Source: Pseudoalteromonas haloplanktis ATCC 14393 (GTDB taxonomy: Bacteria > Pseudomonadota > Gammaproteobacteria > Enterobacterales > Alteromonadaceae). Taken from it: a DNA stretch of 64,000 nucleotides. Under the pieces are notes generated by a model that did no database searches, was not told where the DNA came from, and saw only the letters and a list, made by a program, of their open reading frames with translations. The position numbers and the translations under genes are program-made. The first letter of the stretch is position 1, and every line of letters begins with the position of its first letter. Where the stretch lies: the NCBI RefSeq assembly GCF_000238355.1, contig NZ_AHCA01000002.1, positions 124,001-188,000 on the forward strand, written 5' to 3'. This document shows positions 1 to 7,931 of the stretch, in pieces.

Positions 1-366
1 TTTAATCGCTGCCAGTAAATTATTCGTTGCAATCACAACTCCTATGGATGCCAATACCCAAATCGTTGCGGCCGATGTCACCCCCACCACAGCGCCATCT
101 TTCGCAAGCATGACTCCAGCGCCTAAAAAGCCAATCCCAGTGATGATTTGACCAACCACCCGCGAATGGTCAATTACATCACCATGGAGCATAAACGCGG
201 TGGCTAAAAACAAATACGTACCCAATATGATCAACACAGAGGTGCGGATCCCAACGGGTTTGCCTCGTAATTGCCGCTCCATGCCTATTAAGGCGCCACA
301 AAAAGCCGCGCTACCAATTGCTGACCACGAATAAGGGGTAATATCTACTAATTCAAAAAAACTCAC
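1..366 (-). CDS. MgtC/SapB family membrane protein (3' part outside window)
   Basis: Reading the minus strand from a GTG at 366 gives 122 uninterrupted codons to the window edge; an in-frame TGA lies immediately upstream (369-367), so GTG is the first possible start, and AGGA sits about 8 bases before it. The protein has the MgtC/SapB signature near residues 29-40 (GMERQLRGKPVGIRT) followed by hydrophobic segments and a GIGFLGAGVML stretch typical of the family's membrane domain. Family members are small inner-membrane proteins, in pathogens linked to low-magnesium survival and F-type ATPase modulation; the role here is not known. It starts 14 bases after the GNAT/C39 gene and is probably the third gene of that operon. 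The C-terminus is not visible. Confidence 0.82.
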   Translation of the reverse strand, partial: MSFFELVDITPYSWSAIGSAAFCGALIGMERQLRGKPVGIRTSVLIILGTYLFLATAFMLHGDVIDHSRVVGQIITGIGFLGAGVMLAKDGAVVGVTSAATIWVLASIGVVIATNNLLAAIK

Positions 367-380
367 TCAACATCCTAAAA

Positions 381-1487
381 TTACTTTATTTTTATAGCCA
401 GTGCGGTACTCAAACGAGAGCTGCCAAAACTCGCCATTTTTACAAAATCACTTTTTGCAATGGGTACATGCTGGCAATCAATCGCTAGTTGTTTATCGTT
501 TTCACAAAACGGATCATGCACATACAAGCAATGTTCATCTAGATGAGTCACACACACCCAATGAGGCGATTTTTTACCATCAAAGCGATATGTACTGATC
601 AACAACACCACAGCCATTTTTTCAGCCAGCCAGCGCTCGATATGTTCCAGTGATAATTCCTGATATTTAACATCGAGTTTATGATTAATGGCTTCAACTA
701 CAAATTGATTATGCACAGTATGCAAAATCGCTTTTTTGTTGTCGTTTCTCACGCCACCTACAAATAAAGTATCACGGGTATTAATAACCACTTCAGCCTT
801 AAAGCCACGTTTATTTGCCGCTAGTGCAAGCCCTAATGGATGACAACCACCATGTCCTGAAGTCATGAAAATAGTCGTTGCTTCACGCCATATCGCAAGT
901 TCACTGACCTGGGTGATCACTGCTTTTTTTAGTGATGACATGGCCATCAATAACGCAGCAGGGCCACATGTAAACTCCGTGGTTTGCTGATACCAAGGAG
1001 TTTCTCGTGTAAACTCAAGTTCATTGGTGTTACGAATGTTTTTTTGCATTCGTAGCGCATCGCTATGGTCGTCGTAATAATCACTGTATTGCCCGAATAC
1101 CCGATACCCCAGTTTCTTATACAAGGCAATGGCGGCTAAATTATTTACCGCCACTTCAAGGCGCATAAACACCCTACCGCGCTCTGCAGTAGCACGTTCA
1201 AGTGAACTTAGTAACTGCTGTGCAAGACCTTTCCCCTGCGCCTGCGGTGCTACTGCAAGTGAGTATAAACGAGCTAAACGAGTGCCTTTGTGACACCATA
1301 CTAAACCATAGCCAAGCAATTGATTGTTTGATTCGACAACCTGCAAAATTCCATGCTTAGCCGTTATCCAACGTTTCAAACTGCGGGCACTTAACCGATC
1401 TTGACTAAAGCTTTGTTGCTCTATTGCAAGTAATGCCTTTAAATCAGCGTCTGTGGCAACTCGCACTGCCACATCATGAACAGACAT
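381..1487 (-). CDS. GNAT acetyltransferase / C39-like cysteine peptidase fusion
   Basis: The 368-residue protein has two domains. Residues 1-155 form a GNAT fold with the acetyl-CoA loop around residues 79-92 (VAPQAQGKGLAQQLL) and the terminal ALYKKLGYR motif near 121-129, as in RimI-type N-acetyltransferases. Residues 165-368 resemble the C39-like peptidase family (DUF3335): Cys174 in TEFTCGPAALLM, His309 in SPHW and Asp325 in YVHDP make a plausible papain-like triad. No membrane segment is present, so it should be cytosolic. Its ATG shares one base with the stop codon of the upstream RimK-like gene (TAATG), which suggests translational coupling. The substrate is unknown; modification and cleavage of a peptide or small protein is an inference from the domain pairing. 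Confidence 0.85.
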   Translation of the reverse strand: MSVHDVAVRVATDADLKALLAIEQQSFSQDRLSARSLKRWITAKHGILQVVESNNQLLGYGLVWCHKGTRLARLYSLAVAPQAQGKGLAQQLLSSLERATAERGRVFMRLEVAVNNLAAIALYKKLGYRVFGQYSDYYDDHSDALRMQKNIRNTNELEFTRETPWYQQTTEFTCGPAALLMAMSSLKKAVITQVSELAIWREATTIFMTSGHGGCHPLGLALAANKRGFKAEVVINTRDTLFVGGVRNDNKKAILHTVHNQFVVEAINHKLDVKYQELSLEHIERWLAEKMAVVLLISTYRFDGKKSPHWVCVTHLDEHCLYVHDPFCENDKQLAIDCQHVPIAKSDFVKMASFGSSRLSTALAIKIK

Positions 1488-2881
1488 TAACCTCGACCTC
1501 GAGCTTCAAGACGTTGCTTAAATTCATCCATAATAAGCATGTATAATTCATCACCTAAGTAGGCATCTTCTACTTTATGATCAATACTTGGGTTGTCGTT
1601 CACTTCTAGCACATAAGCACGGCCTTGATGCTCTTTAACATCAACACCATATAAACCTTTCCCCACTGTTTTGCAGGCTTTTAAAGCAGCATCAAGCACC
1701 GCTTTAGGTAGCTCAAAAGTAGGTAATGTTTCAAAGCCACCTGAGAAGAAGCGTTTTGCGTCGTGGTTATAGATTTGCCAATGGTTACGTGCCATTAAAT
1801 AACGACATGCATAAATAGCACGGCCATTTAACACCCCTACTCGCCAATCATACTCGGTATACATGTATTCTTGCGCTAATACTAAGGCGCTAAATTCAAA
1901 CAGCTCATTTAATTTTGCAACCAACTCAGTGCGATCAGCTACTTTATACACCCCTTTAGAGAACGAGCCTTCAGGCATCTTCAGTACTAATGGGTAAGTA
2001 AAAGTATTTTCAAGCTGAGTAATGGTGTCGTCATTTTGATCTGCAACCACTAATGTTTTTAAACTCGGCACTTTTTGATAATTAAACGCATCATGTAAAT
2101 ACACTTTATTACAGCAACGCAAAATAGAGTCAGCATCATCGATGACCACTAAACCTAAGCTTTGCGCTTTACTTGCCAGACGATAGGTTGGATGATCTAT
2201 CGCCGTTGTTTGACGAATAAATAACGCATCAAACTGAGCAATATTATCTATCTCATCAAAACTAAGCGCTTGCGCATGAATACCGTGTTTAGCAGCAGCT
2301 TTAATAAATCGGGCAATCGCATCTTTATCACTTGGTGGTACTTTCTCATTGTGATCAACCAAAATCGCCATATCCCAACGGTAACGCTTTTGAGTGCTAC
2401 TGATCCGCCATTGTGTTTGCGTGAATTCAGTTAGTTTAGCTACAAACTCATGGTGTTGTTCAGCATTAAGAGACGCTAAAGAACCTTGTTTTAGTAGCCC
2501 TTGTTGATCTACAAATAAAATCGGTGCTGGGTATTGTTTGAATACCGATTTAGCTGCTTTGTTTTGTAGCTCATTGACAGCCTGACCAAAGTAAACTGCA
2601 TCAGTCAGCACGCCTATGCTTAGCATTAATGTTTGACCACTGCGTAACGCATTAATGGTTTTCACACTTGGTAAAACTTGATGTTTCCGTGCTTCAGCAA
2701 GTAATGAACAATAATAGCCTTTACTCAAGTACTGACTTGAGTCGCATAAATTAATTATGCGTGTTTTTGGCTCATTATGTTTTGGGTAATCTCGTAAGTA
2801 GGTATTGAAGGTAATTACGTTTTCGAATGAGTGAGCAAGAGACTGCTCGTTGTTATCAACCACGATCAAGGTTTTAAACAC
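1487..2881 (-). CDS. RimK-like ATP-grasp ligase with RLAN-type N-terminal domain
   Basis: This 464-residue protein is longer than E. coli RimK (about 300). Residues about 1-150 match the RimK-like ATP-grasp N-terminal (RLAN) domain; residues about 235-460 are an ATP-grasp fold ending in the metal/ATP-binding segment YVLEVNDNPSIDH. ATP-grasp enzymes of this group join an amino acid to a carboxylate through an acyl-phosphate. The start is GTG at 2881 with AGGA eight bases upstream. It is the first gene of an apparent operon with the GNAT/C39 fusion (one-base overlap) and the MgtC-like gene. RLAN ATP-grasp genes neighbouring GNAT-peptidase genes have been noted in comparative genomics, but I know of no established substrate. 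Confidence 0.85.
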   Translation of the reverse strand: MFKTLIVVDNNEQSLAHSFENVITFNTYLRDYPKHNEPKTRIINLCDSSQYLSKGYYCSLLAEARKHQVLPSVKTINALRSGQTLMLSIGVLTDAVYFGQAVNELQNKAAKSVFKQYPAPILFVDQQGLLKQGSLASLNAEQHHEFVAKLTEFTQTQWRISSTQKRYRWDMAILVDHNEKVPPSDKDAIARFIKAAAKHGIHAQALSFDEIDNIAQFDALFIRQTTAIDHPTYRLASKAQSLGLVVIDDADSILRCCNKVYLHDAFNYQKVPSLKTLVVADQNDDTITQLENTFTYPLVLKMPEGSFSKGVYKVADRTELVAKLNELFEFSALVLAQEYMYTEYDWRVGVLNGRAIYACRYLMARNHWQIYNHDAKRFFSGGFETLPTFELPKAVLDAALKACKTVGKGLYGVDVKEHQGRAYVLEVNDNPSIDHKVEDAYLGDELYMLIMDEFKQRLEARGRG

Positions 2882-2927
2882 GACTTTTCCTAAAATAAGT
2901 CAAAATAAAAATGAATGTAAATAGAAA

Positions 2928-2983
2928 CACCCATACTGCTAAGTAATAATTGTGCGTAGCACGTGTACTTAACAGGATGGGTG
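2928..2983. repeat. Long imperfect hairpin in front of the RimK-like operon
   Basis: Arms 2928-2945 and 2966-2983 pair over 18 positions with two mismatches (CACCCATACTG... against ...AGGATGGGTG). The loop holds a second small hairpin, GTGC GTA GCAC (2952-2962). There is no T run on either side, so a simple intrinsic terminator is unlikely. It lies about 50 bases before the RimK-like start and could be a leader structure or a remnant mobile repeat. Confidence 0.6.
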
Positions 2984-3132
2984 CTTTAGATTTAGCTACT
3001 GCTTAATCTACAGGTGATTTATAAAGGGTTTTGCAGCCTCTTTCCAACGAATAATTTTTGGCGTTAAGATAAGTAAATTTAATCAATCTCAGTTCAGCGA
3101 TTAACAGCTTAGCGAATCGACTTGACATAAAG

Positions 3133-3609
3133 CTAACTGATTGAAATTATTTCCAAAAGCGTTGTGTTATTTGCTACTGTAAAACTAAGCTCATCATTTT
3201 GTTGCTTGTTTATGAGTAGTTTCCCTAATGGTGATTGTGGGGTCAGTACATACACTAAGGTGTTTTTTATTTTTATGCTTAAACCGCCTGACAGTGGCCC
3301 TATAAAATACCATTTGAGATTTTCATCTTCATCACAAATACACACCAATGACCCGATTGTAACCTGCTTTGAAGTCGGTGTTTTAAATGCTTTTTCAAAT
3401 TCAATTATGCTTAAGTGACAATCATTCACCCGTTCGGCTTGCCCTTGTGCTAAATACGCCGCTTCAAGCCCTAGTGTATCGTACTTATTTTCAGCAATGT
3501 TTTCTTCATGGATAGCAGTATCGTAAGCTGTTTTAGCCGCAGCCTGTGCGGTTGCTAGTTGGGCCTCTAGAGCAAAACGTAAACACTCAATTACATGGTT
3601 TTTATTCAT
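3133..3609 (-). CDS. GreA/GreB-family transcription elongation factor-like protein
   Basis: The 158-residue protein has an N-terminal helical part (about 1-75) with the pattern ENKYDTLGLEAAYLAQGQAE and a C-terminal FKBP-like Gre domain (about 80-158) with IGSLVCI, YFIGPLSGG and LTPQSPLGKLLINKQ. Gre factors bind in the RNA polymerase secondary channel and stimulate cleavage of backtracked RNA. The coiled coil looks different from GreA/GreB proper, so this is a divergent paralogue rather than canonical GreA or GreB; catalytic acids at the tip cannot be assigned with certainty. It precedes the RimK-like operon by about 250 bases and follows the DUF2987-like gene after a small repeat. Confidence 0.75.
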   Translation of the reverse strand: MNKNHVIECLRFALEAQLATAQAAAKTAYDTAIHEENIAENKYDTLGLEAAYLAQGQAERVNDCHLSIIEFEKAFKTPTSKQVTIGSLVCICDEDENLKWYFIGPLSGGLSIKIKNTLVYVLTPQSPLGKLLINKQQNDELSFTVANNTTLLEIISIS

Positions 3610-3725
3610 AGTTTAATAGATTAATTTCAATCAGTTATACAGGTATCTAAGCCTGCCATCGGCTGCGTTTAACAAGCAAGCCACGCAAACCAAGCACTGA
3701 ATACCACAGTGCTTGGCCATCTTTT

Positions 3726-3796
3726 ATACCAATCGTGTTAAGTTACTGAGCAACTATAGCTCGCTATAATGGTTAAATATTTAAGTCGATTGGTAT
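3726..3796. repeat. Miniature palindromic repeat, short copy (71 bp)
   Basis: The element begins with ATACCAATCG (3726-3735) and ends with the inverse CGATTGGTAT (3787-3796). Next to the ends it reads TGTTAAGTTACTGA on the left and AATGGTTAAATATTTAAGT on the right. The same outer sequences, in the same order and orientation, frame a longer element at 24564-24770. No coding capacity. This is a MITE-like intergenic repeat, and the short copy looks like an internal deletion form. Confidence 0.8.
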
Positions 3797-3802
3797 TACT
3801 TA

Positions 3803-4474
3803 CTATTTAGCAATCCAAGGAGTTACTTTTAATAATGGTGTTGTAATATCAAAAGCAAATTTATCATCTTCCCACTCGTCAGTAACACTGACATGGCAAA
3901 TTGCATCTTGGCAATTAAAAGCAGGATCAGCAATGGTAACGGGGGAGCTAAATGTTAATACCACCCCTTTTTGTTCAGGTAACAAAAAGCTCATTAGTTT
4001 ACTGATAAAAAAGCCTGATAAATCAGAAAGCAAGTCATCAAACTCTTGGTCAAGCTGATACAATTGATGTTTATTTAAATTACTGTTGGAAAATTCACGC
4101 GCTTCAATCTGTAATTTTAACTGACAATCATGATTTTTATTTTGTGGTTCAATTACAACCACAGCTTTGTTTGTATCAAGCTGTTTATCGTAGGGTAATA
4201 ATAACTGGGCATGTTCAGTATAATTGAGAGCAAATTCTTCACGCTCAGTAATTATACGTCCACTTTCAATTAAACATTCGTCATTAGTCGCTATGTCAGT
4301 TATATAAAAGTTGACTTGAGCAAATTGAAAATCCCCTTTATTAACCACTTTTAAACGGTCATAAAAACCATCATAAGAGACCACAAACTCTTTTGCGTGT
4401 AGATTAAAAGTGGCCAGAAGCGCAATTACTGTGGCAATTACATAACTAAAACTAAATACTGGATTATTCATCAA
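3803..4474 (-). CDS. Periplasmic DUF2987-like protein
   Basis: The 223-residue protein starts with a hydrophobic stretch (about residues 8-26) ending in LHAKE that looks like a cleavable signal peptide. The rest is soluble and contains the run ECLIESGRIITEREEF and a QLLLPYDKQLDTNKAVVVIE segment that I recognise from DUF2987 proteins of Vibrio, Shewanella and relatives; the function of that family is unknown. Two cysteine pairs (around residues 90/115 and 188/193) could form disulfides in the periplasm. The start overlaps the end of the upstream glucosaminidase gene by 11 bases, so the two are probably co-translated. Confidence 0.6.
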   Translation of the reverse strand: MMNNPVFSFSYVIATVIALLATFNLHAKEFVVSYDGFYDRLKVVNKGDFQFAQVNFYITDIATNDECLIESGRIITEREEFALNYTEHAQLLLPYDKQLDTNKAVVVIEPQNKNHDCQLKLQIEAREFSNSNLNKHQLYQLDQEFDDLLSDLSGFFISKLMSFLLPEQKGVVLTFSSPVTIADPAFNCQDAICHVSVTDEWEDDKFAFDITTPLLKVTPWIAK

Positions 4475-5270
4475 AGTAAGCTCTATTTTGGTTGATCATC
4501 TGATTTAATTCTTCAATATACGCTTCACCACGTTCAGAATATGACGTGAGCCCGTAGCTCAATTCAGTGGCTGAAATCGGCTGTTGTTGCTGACGTAAAT
4601 CGGCGCGAATACTACGTAATTGCTTATAAGCTGCATGCGTATTTATATTTCTAAAATACGAATTAACGGCGGCGCGAACTGATTTAAATGCTGCCACTTC
4701 ATGCTCAGCCCCATCATTACGGCGGTTTGGCACCATACCGCAGCCTTTGCTATAACACCATTGCCCAAAAAAATTCAAACCAATACGAGCAAACCGCGAG
4801 GTTCCCCATGCTGACTCGTTAGCAGCTTGCATCAATGCGAGTTCCTTTGGAATAATATCTACTCGACGCAGAGCTTGCTTTAATGCCAATCGATCAATGG
4901 TTTTGGGTAATTTATAGCTGTTTAAAATCGTTTTAACTTGTTTTGTTTGACTAGCACTCAATGGCTCATCGTATTGCAGCATCATAAGCGCAATTTCTAA
5001 GGTAGCCCTTTGTTGTAAAATCTTTTTATTTTCAGCTTCAATGTGTGGGCGAATAAAGTCAAAAAATGCATGTTTCTTTTCTTTAACATCAACAAACCCA
5101 TTAAAATCGGGTAGTTTTACAGAGTGTAGTGGCTTTTCTGGTTTTTTTATCGGGGGTTTAGTTGCAATTGTTTCACTGTCAATTAACGAAGTCGATTTTT
5201 CTATGAATGGGTAAATTAATGCCCAAATAAAAAATAGGCTAACAATTAAACGAAATAGGAACTTAAGCAT
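4464..5270 (-). CDS. Bax-like glucosaminidase-domain protein
   Basis: I place the start at the ATG at 5270 rather than further upstream because GAGAG lies about six bases before it and the protein then opens with a typical signal anchor (MLKFLFRLIVSLFFIWALIY). The C-terminal half carries the glucosaminidase (lysozyme-like) fold: LALMQAANESAWGTSRFA with the likely catalytic Glu, then GLNFFGQWCYSKGC and VNSYFRNINTHAAYKQLR. Such enzymes cleave peptidoglycan beta-N-acetylglucosaminyl bonds; E. coli Bax is the nearest named relative. The protein should be tethered to the inner membrane facing the periplasm. It is followed, with overlap, by the DUF2987-like gene. Confidence 0.85.
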   Translation of the reverse strand: MLKFLFRLIVSLFFIWALIYPFIEKSTSLIDSETIATKPPIKKPEKPLHSVKLPDFNGFVDVKEKKHAFFDFIRPHIEAENKKILQQRATLEIALMMLQYDEPLSASQTKQVKTILNSYKLPKTIDRLALKQALRRVDIIPKELALMQAANESAWGTSRFARIGLNFFGQWCYSKGCGMVPNRRNDGAEHEVAAFKSVRAAVNSYFRNINTHAAYKQLRSIRADLRQQQQPISATELSYGLTSYSERGEAYIEELNQMINQNRAYFDE

Positions 5271-5446
5271 GTATTCTCTCAAAAAAACTAACATATATGC
5301 ATGGTATATCCACATGCATGTGACCCGCCATTATACCTAACACCACAAATAAAGGCGAATATCCCCATTTGGGTGATTTATAATCTAAAAAAATCGGCTA
5401 CAATTAAGTTCATATAAACCTTAAAGAAGTTTTGGATGTTCATTTA

Positions 5447-6736
5447 ATGGAATTCGCTTGGCAAAGTCGTATTATTGATCAAAATAAACACCGCCCTAAT
5501 GATAACCGTTCACCATGGCAGGTTGATCGTTCCCGCATAATCCATGCAGCTGCATTTCGTCGTTTACAAGCAAAGACGCAAATAATGGGTATAGGGCTTA
5601 ATGATTTTCATCGTACCCGATTAACCCATTCTTTAGAGGTGTCGCAAATTGGTAGCGGTTTACTTCGTCATTTAGAAAAGCAACACCCTGACTTCACTCA
5701 TTTCCCCGATCCGAGCTTACTCGAAACATTATGCCTAGCTCATGATATAGGTCATCCTCCCTATGGTCATGGTGGTGAAATCGCGCTTAATTACATGATG
5801 CGTGAACACGGCGGTTTTGAAGGTAACGCACAAACGCTAAGAATTGTATCAAAGTTAGAACCCTACAGTGATGGCCACGGTATGAACCTAACGCGACGCA
5901 CTTTACTCGGGTTTATAAAGTACCCAGCTTTTATTAATGATTTATGGCATACGATTCCTCATCATGATCCACTGCGTGCTTACATAAAGGCGGATGACTG
6001 GCGACCTGCAAAAGGCCTATATAAAGATGATCAAGAAACCTTTGATTGGATTATTGCCCCCCTGTCTTCTACTGATAAACAGCGCTTAGGCCAGTTTAAT
6101 GTGATTGATGAATTTAGATCTAAAACCAATTTCAAGTCCCTTGACGCAGCGATCATGGAACTTGCTGATGATATAGCCTATGCAGTGCATGATCTTGAAG
6201 ACGCCATTGCAACAGAACAAATTACCTTAAAGGAATGGCAAAATCATGCTTTACCAGCACTTGCTCAAGTAGAGTGTGACTGGCTTGTGCACAGCCAGTT
6301 AACCGAGCGGTTATTTTTAGGTAGTGAAGCACATAGAAAAGATGTGATCGGTGAGCTTGTAAACCTCTTTATCACCCAATCATCAATCATTAACACAGAA
6401 ATAGGGTTTGAAAACCCGATATTGAATCACACTGTCACTTTAGCGCCATGCTACCAACACTTACTCGATACTTTAAAGTCTTTCATTTATCAACGGTTGA
6501 TCAGAGCCTCTCATATGCAGCAAATTGAATTTAAAGGACAAAAGTTAATCATTGAGTTATTTGAAGCATTTGCTTGTGAGCCTTTACGGCTTTTGCCTGA
6601 AACGACTGCGAACATATTTCGCCACGTACAACAACAAAACGGCAATACGCAACGGGTAATTTGTGACTACTTAAGTGGTATGACAGATGAATATGCGTTT
6701 AAAACGCATCAACGCTTGTTTTCAAGTAATAATTAA
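5447..6736 (+). CDS. dgt: dGTPase-like HD-domain deoxynucleotide triphosphohydrolase
   Basis: The protein of about 429 residues belongs to the dGTPase (dNTP triphosphohydrolase) family. It shows the HD metal site: FHRTRLTHSLEVSQIG, then CLAHDIGHPPYGHGGE, and MELADDIAYAVHDLEDA near the middle. The family hydrolyses dNTPs to the nucleoside and triphosphate, and some members protect against phages by depleting dNTPs. I choose ATG 5447; a TTG at 5432 in the same frame is possible, but the AAGAAG before it is only two bases away. It is divergent from the glucosaminidase gene across about 175 bases. Confidence 0.88.
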   Translation: MEFAWQSRIIDQNKHRPNDNRSPWQVDRSRIIHAAAFRRLQAKTQIMGIGLNDFHRTRLTHSLEVSQIGSGLLRHLEKQHPDFTHFPDPSLLETLCLAHDIGHPPYGHGGEIALNYMMREHGGFEGNAQTLRIVSKLEPYSDGHGMNLTRRTLLGFIKYPAFINDLWHTIPHHDPLRAYIKADDWRPAKGLYKDDQETFDWIIAPLSSTDKQRLGQFNVIDEFRSKTNFKSLDAAIMELADDIAYAVHDLEDAIATEQITLKEWQNHALPALAQVECDWLVHSQLTERLFLGSEAHRKDVIGELVNLFITQSSIINTEIGFENPILNHTVTLAPCYQHLLDTLKSFIYQRLIRASHMQQIEFKGQKLIIELFEAFACEPLRLLPETTANIFRHVQQQNGNTQRVICDYLSGMTDEYAFKTHQRLFSSNN

Positions 6737-6826
6737 ACACTCAGCGTCCCCAAAGCTATACATTTATTTTAGCTTGGACTAGCATTACGTTGATTTATAG
6801 AAACTGCAATAATCAAGGATTGTACA

Positions 6827-7921
6827 ATGAAAATATTGCCAGTAGCGCTCGCTATCGCTTCCATGACATCTTTTGGCTGTTTCGCAGCAACTAAAAATCC
6901 GGATCCCCATTTGGATGAACAACGCGCCATTGTAAAAGAAAGTGAAAAATATGACTGGGTGAGGCTCACATCGGGCGAGTGGCTCAAAGGTGATATCAAG
7001 GCCTACTACGATAAACAACTTGAATTTGAGAGTGATGTACTCGATACCCTCTATATTGATAGAGAGGACATTTTCATGGTTATTTCTGGGCGCAGTCATG
7101 CAGTGAGGTTTAATGATGGAACAGTACTTGAAGGCCCACTCAATATTTCCGGTGGTTATGTAGTCGTTGGTATGAGCCGACCCGATCAATACAAGTACAG
7201 TGATTTAGTTTCTGTCGCTCCCTCATTTGACGATGCCCTAAGTGCATGGAGTATCAAAGTGGGGATTGGGGCAAATATCAGTAAAGGTAATACTGAACAA
7301 ACGGAATATTCTGCCTCTGTTGATATCAAACGCAGAACAGCATCAAACCGTTTACTGATCAACGCCCTTGCTGATCGTACAAGTAATGATGATGAAATTA
7401 CCGAAAACAATATTCGTGCTAGCGGCACATTTGACTGGTTTTATACTAAATCACTGTATTTCAGACCAATCTCCTTTGACTACTTTCGTGACCCGTTTCA
7501 AAACATTGATCATAAATACACCATAGGGGCCGGTATCGGTTACTATTTAATTGATACGGATAAGACCGAGTGGGATATTGGTATGGGCCCTGCTTTTCAA
7601 CATACAGAATTCTCTGATGTAGTTGAAGGCACTGATAAAACAAACTCATCGAGTTCTTTTTATATTGAATCTAATACTGAGTATGAACTAACGTCTGATA
7701 TAGATTTAACGTTTGATTATAAGTTTACCTTTGCTGAAACCGCAGCAGGCGGTAATGCTCAATCAGCAAAAGCGGGAGCATCATTTGATATTACCGATGA
7801 CATCGATTTTGATATTTCATTTGTTTGGGATCACTTAAAATCCCCTGTAGCCAATGCTGATGGCACTATTCCTGAAAATGATGACTACAAAATGGTCGTA
7901 CAATTAGGCATAGAACTTTAA
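6827..7921 (+). CDS. DUF481 outer-membrane protein
   Basis: The 364-residue protein begins with a signal peptide (about 1-21, ending CFAA). Residues about 50-115 contain a small beta domain with DWVRLTSGEWLKGDIKAYYDK, and about 135-364 form the DUF481 beta-barrel-like region with GIGANISKGNTEQTEYSASV and alternating hydrophobic strands. DUF481 proteins (E. coli YdiY type) sit in the outer membrane; their function is unproven. The DcaP-like porin gene follows after ten bases, so the two are most likely one transcription unit. Confidence 0.82.
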   Translation: MKILPVALAIASMTSFGCFAATKNPDPHLDEQRAIVKESEKYDWVRLTSGEWLKGDIKAYYDKQLEFESDVLDTLYIDREDIFMVISGRSHAVRFNDGTVLEGPLNISGGYVVVGMSRPDQYKYSDLVSVAPSFDDALSAWSIKVGIGANISKGNTEQTEYSASVDIKRRTASNRLLINALADRTSNDDEITENNIRASGTFDWFYTKSLYFRPISFDYFRDPFQNIDHKYTIGAGIGYYLIDTDKTEWDIGMGPAFQHTEFSDVVEGTDKTNSSSSFYIESNTEYELTSDIDLTFDYKFTFAETAAGGNAQSAKAGASFDITDDIDFDISFVWDHLKSPVANADGTIPENDDYKMVVQLGIEL

Positions 7922-7931
7922 GGACATACAG

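Noticed and set aside
6785..7189. 134-residue minus-strand ORF
   Set aside because: It is antisense to the start of the DUF481 gene, which has a clear signal peptide and family motifs.
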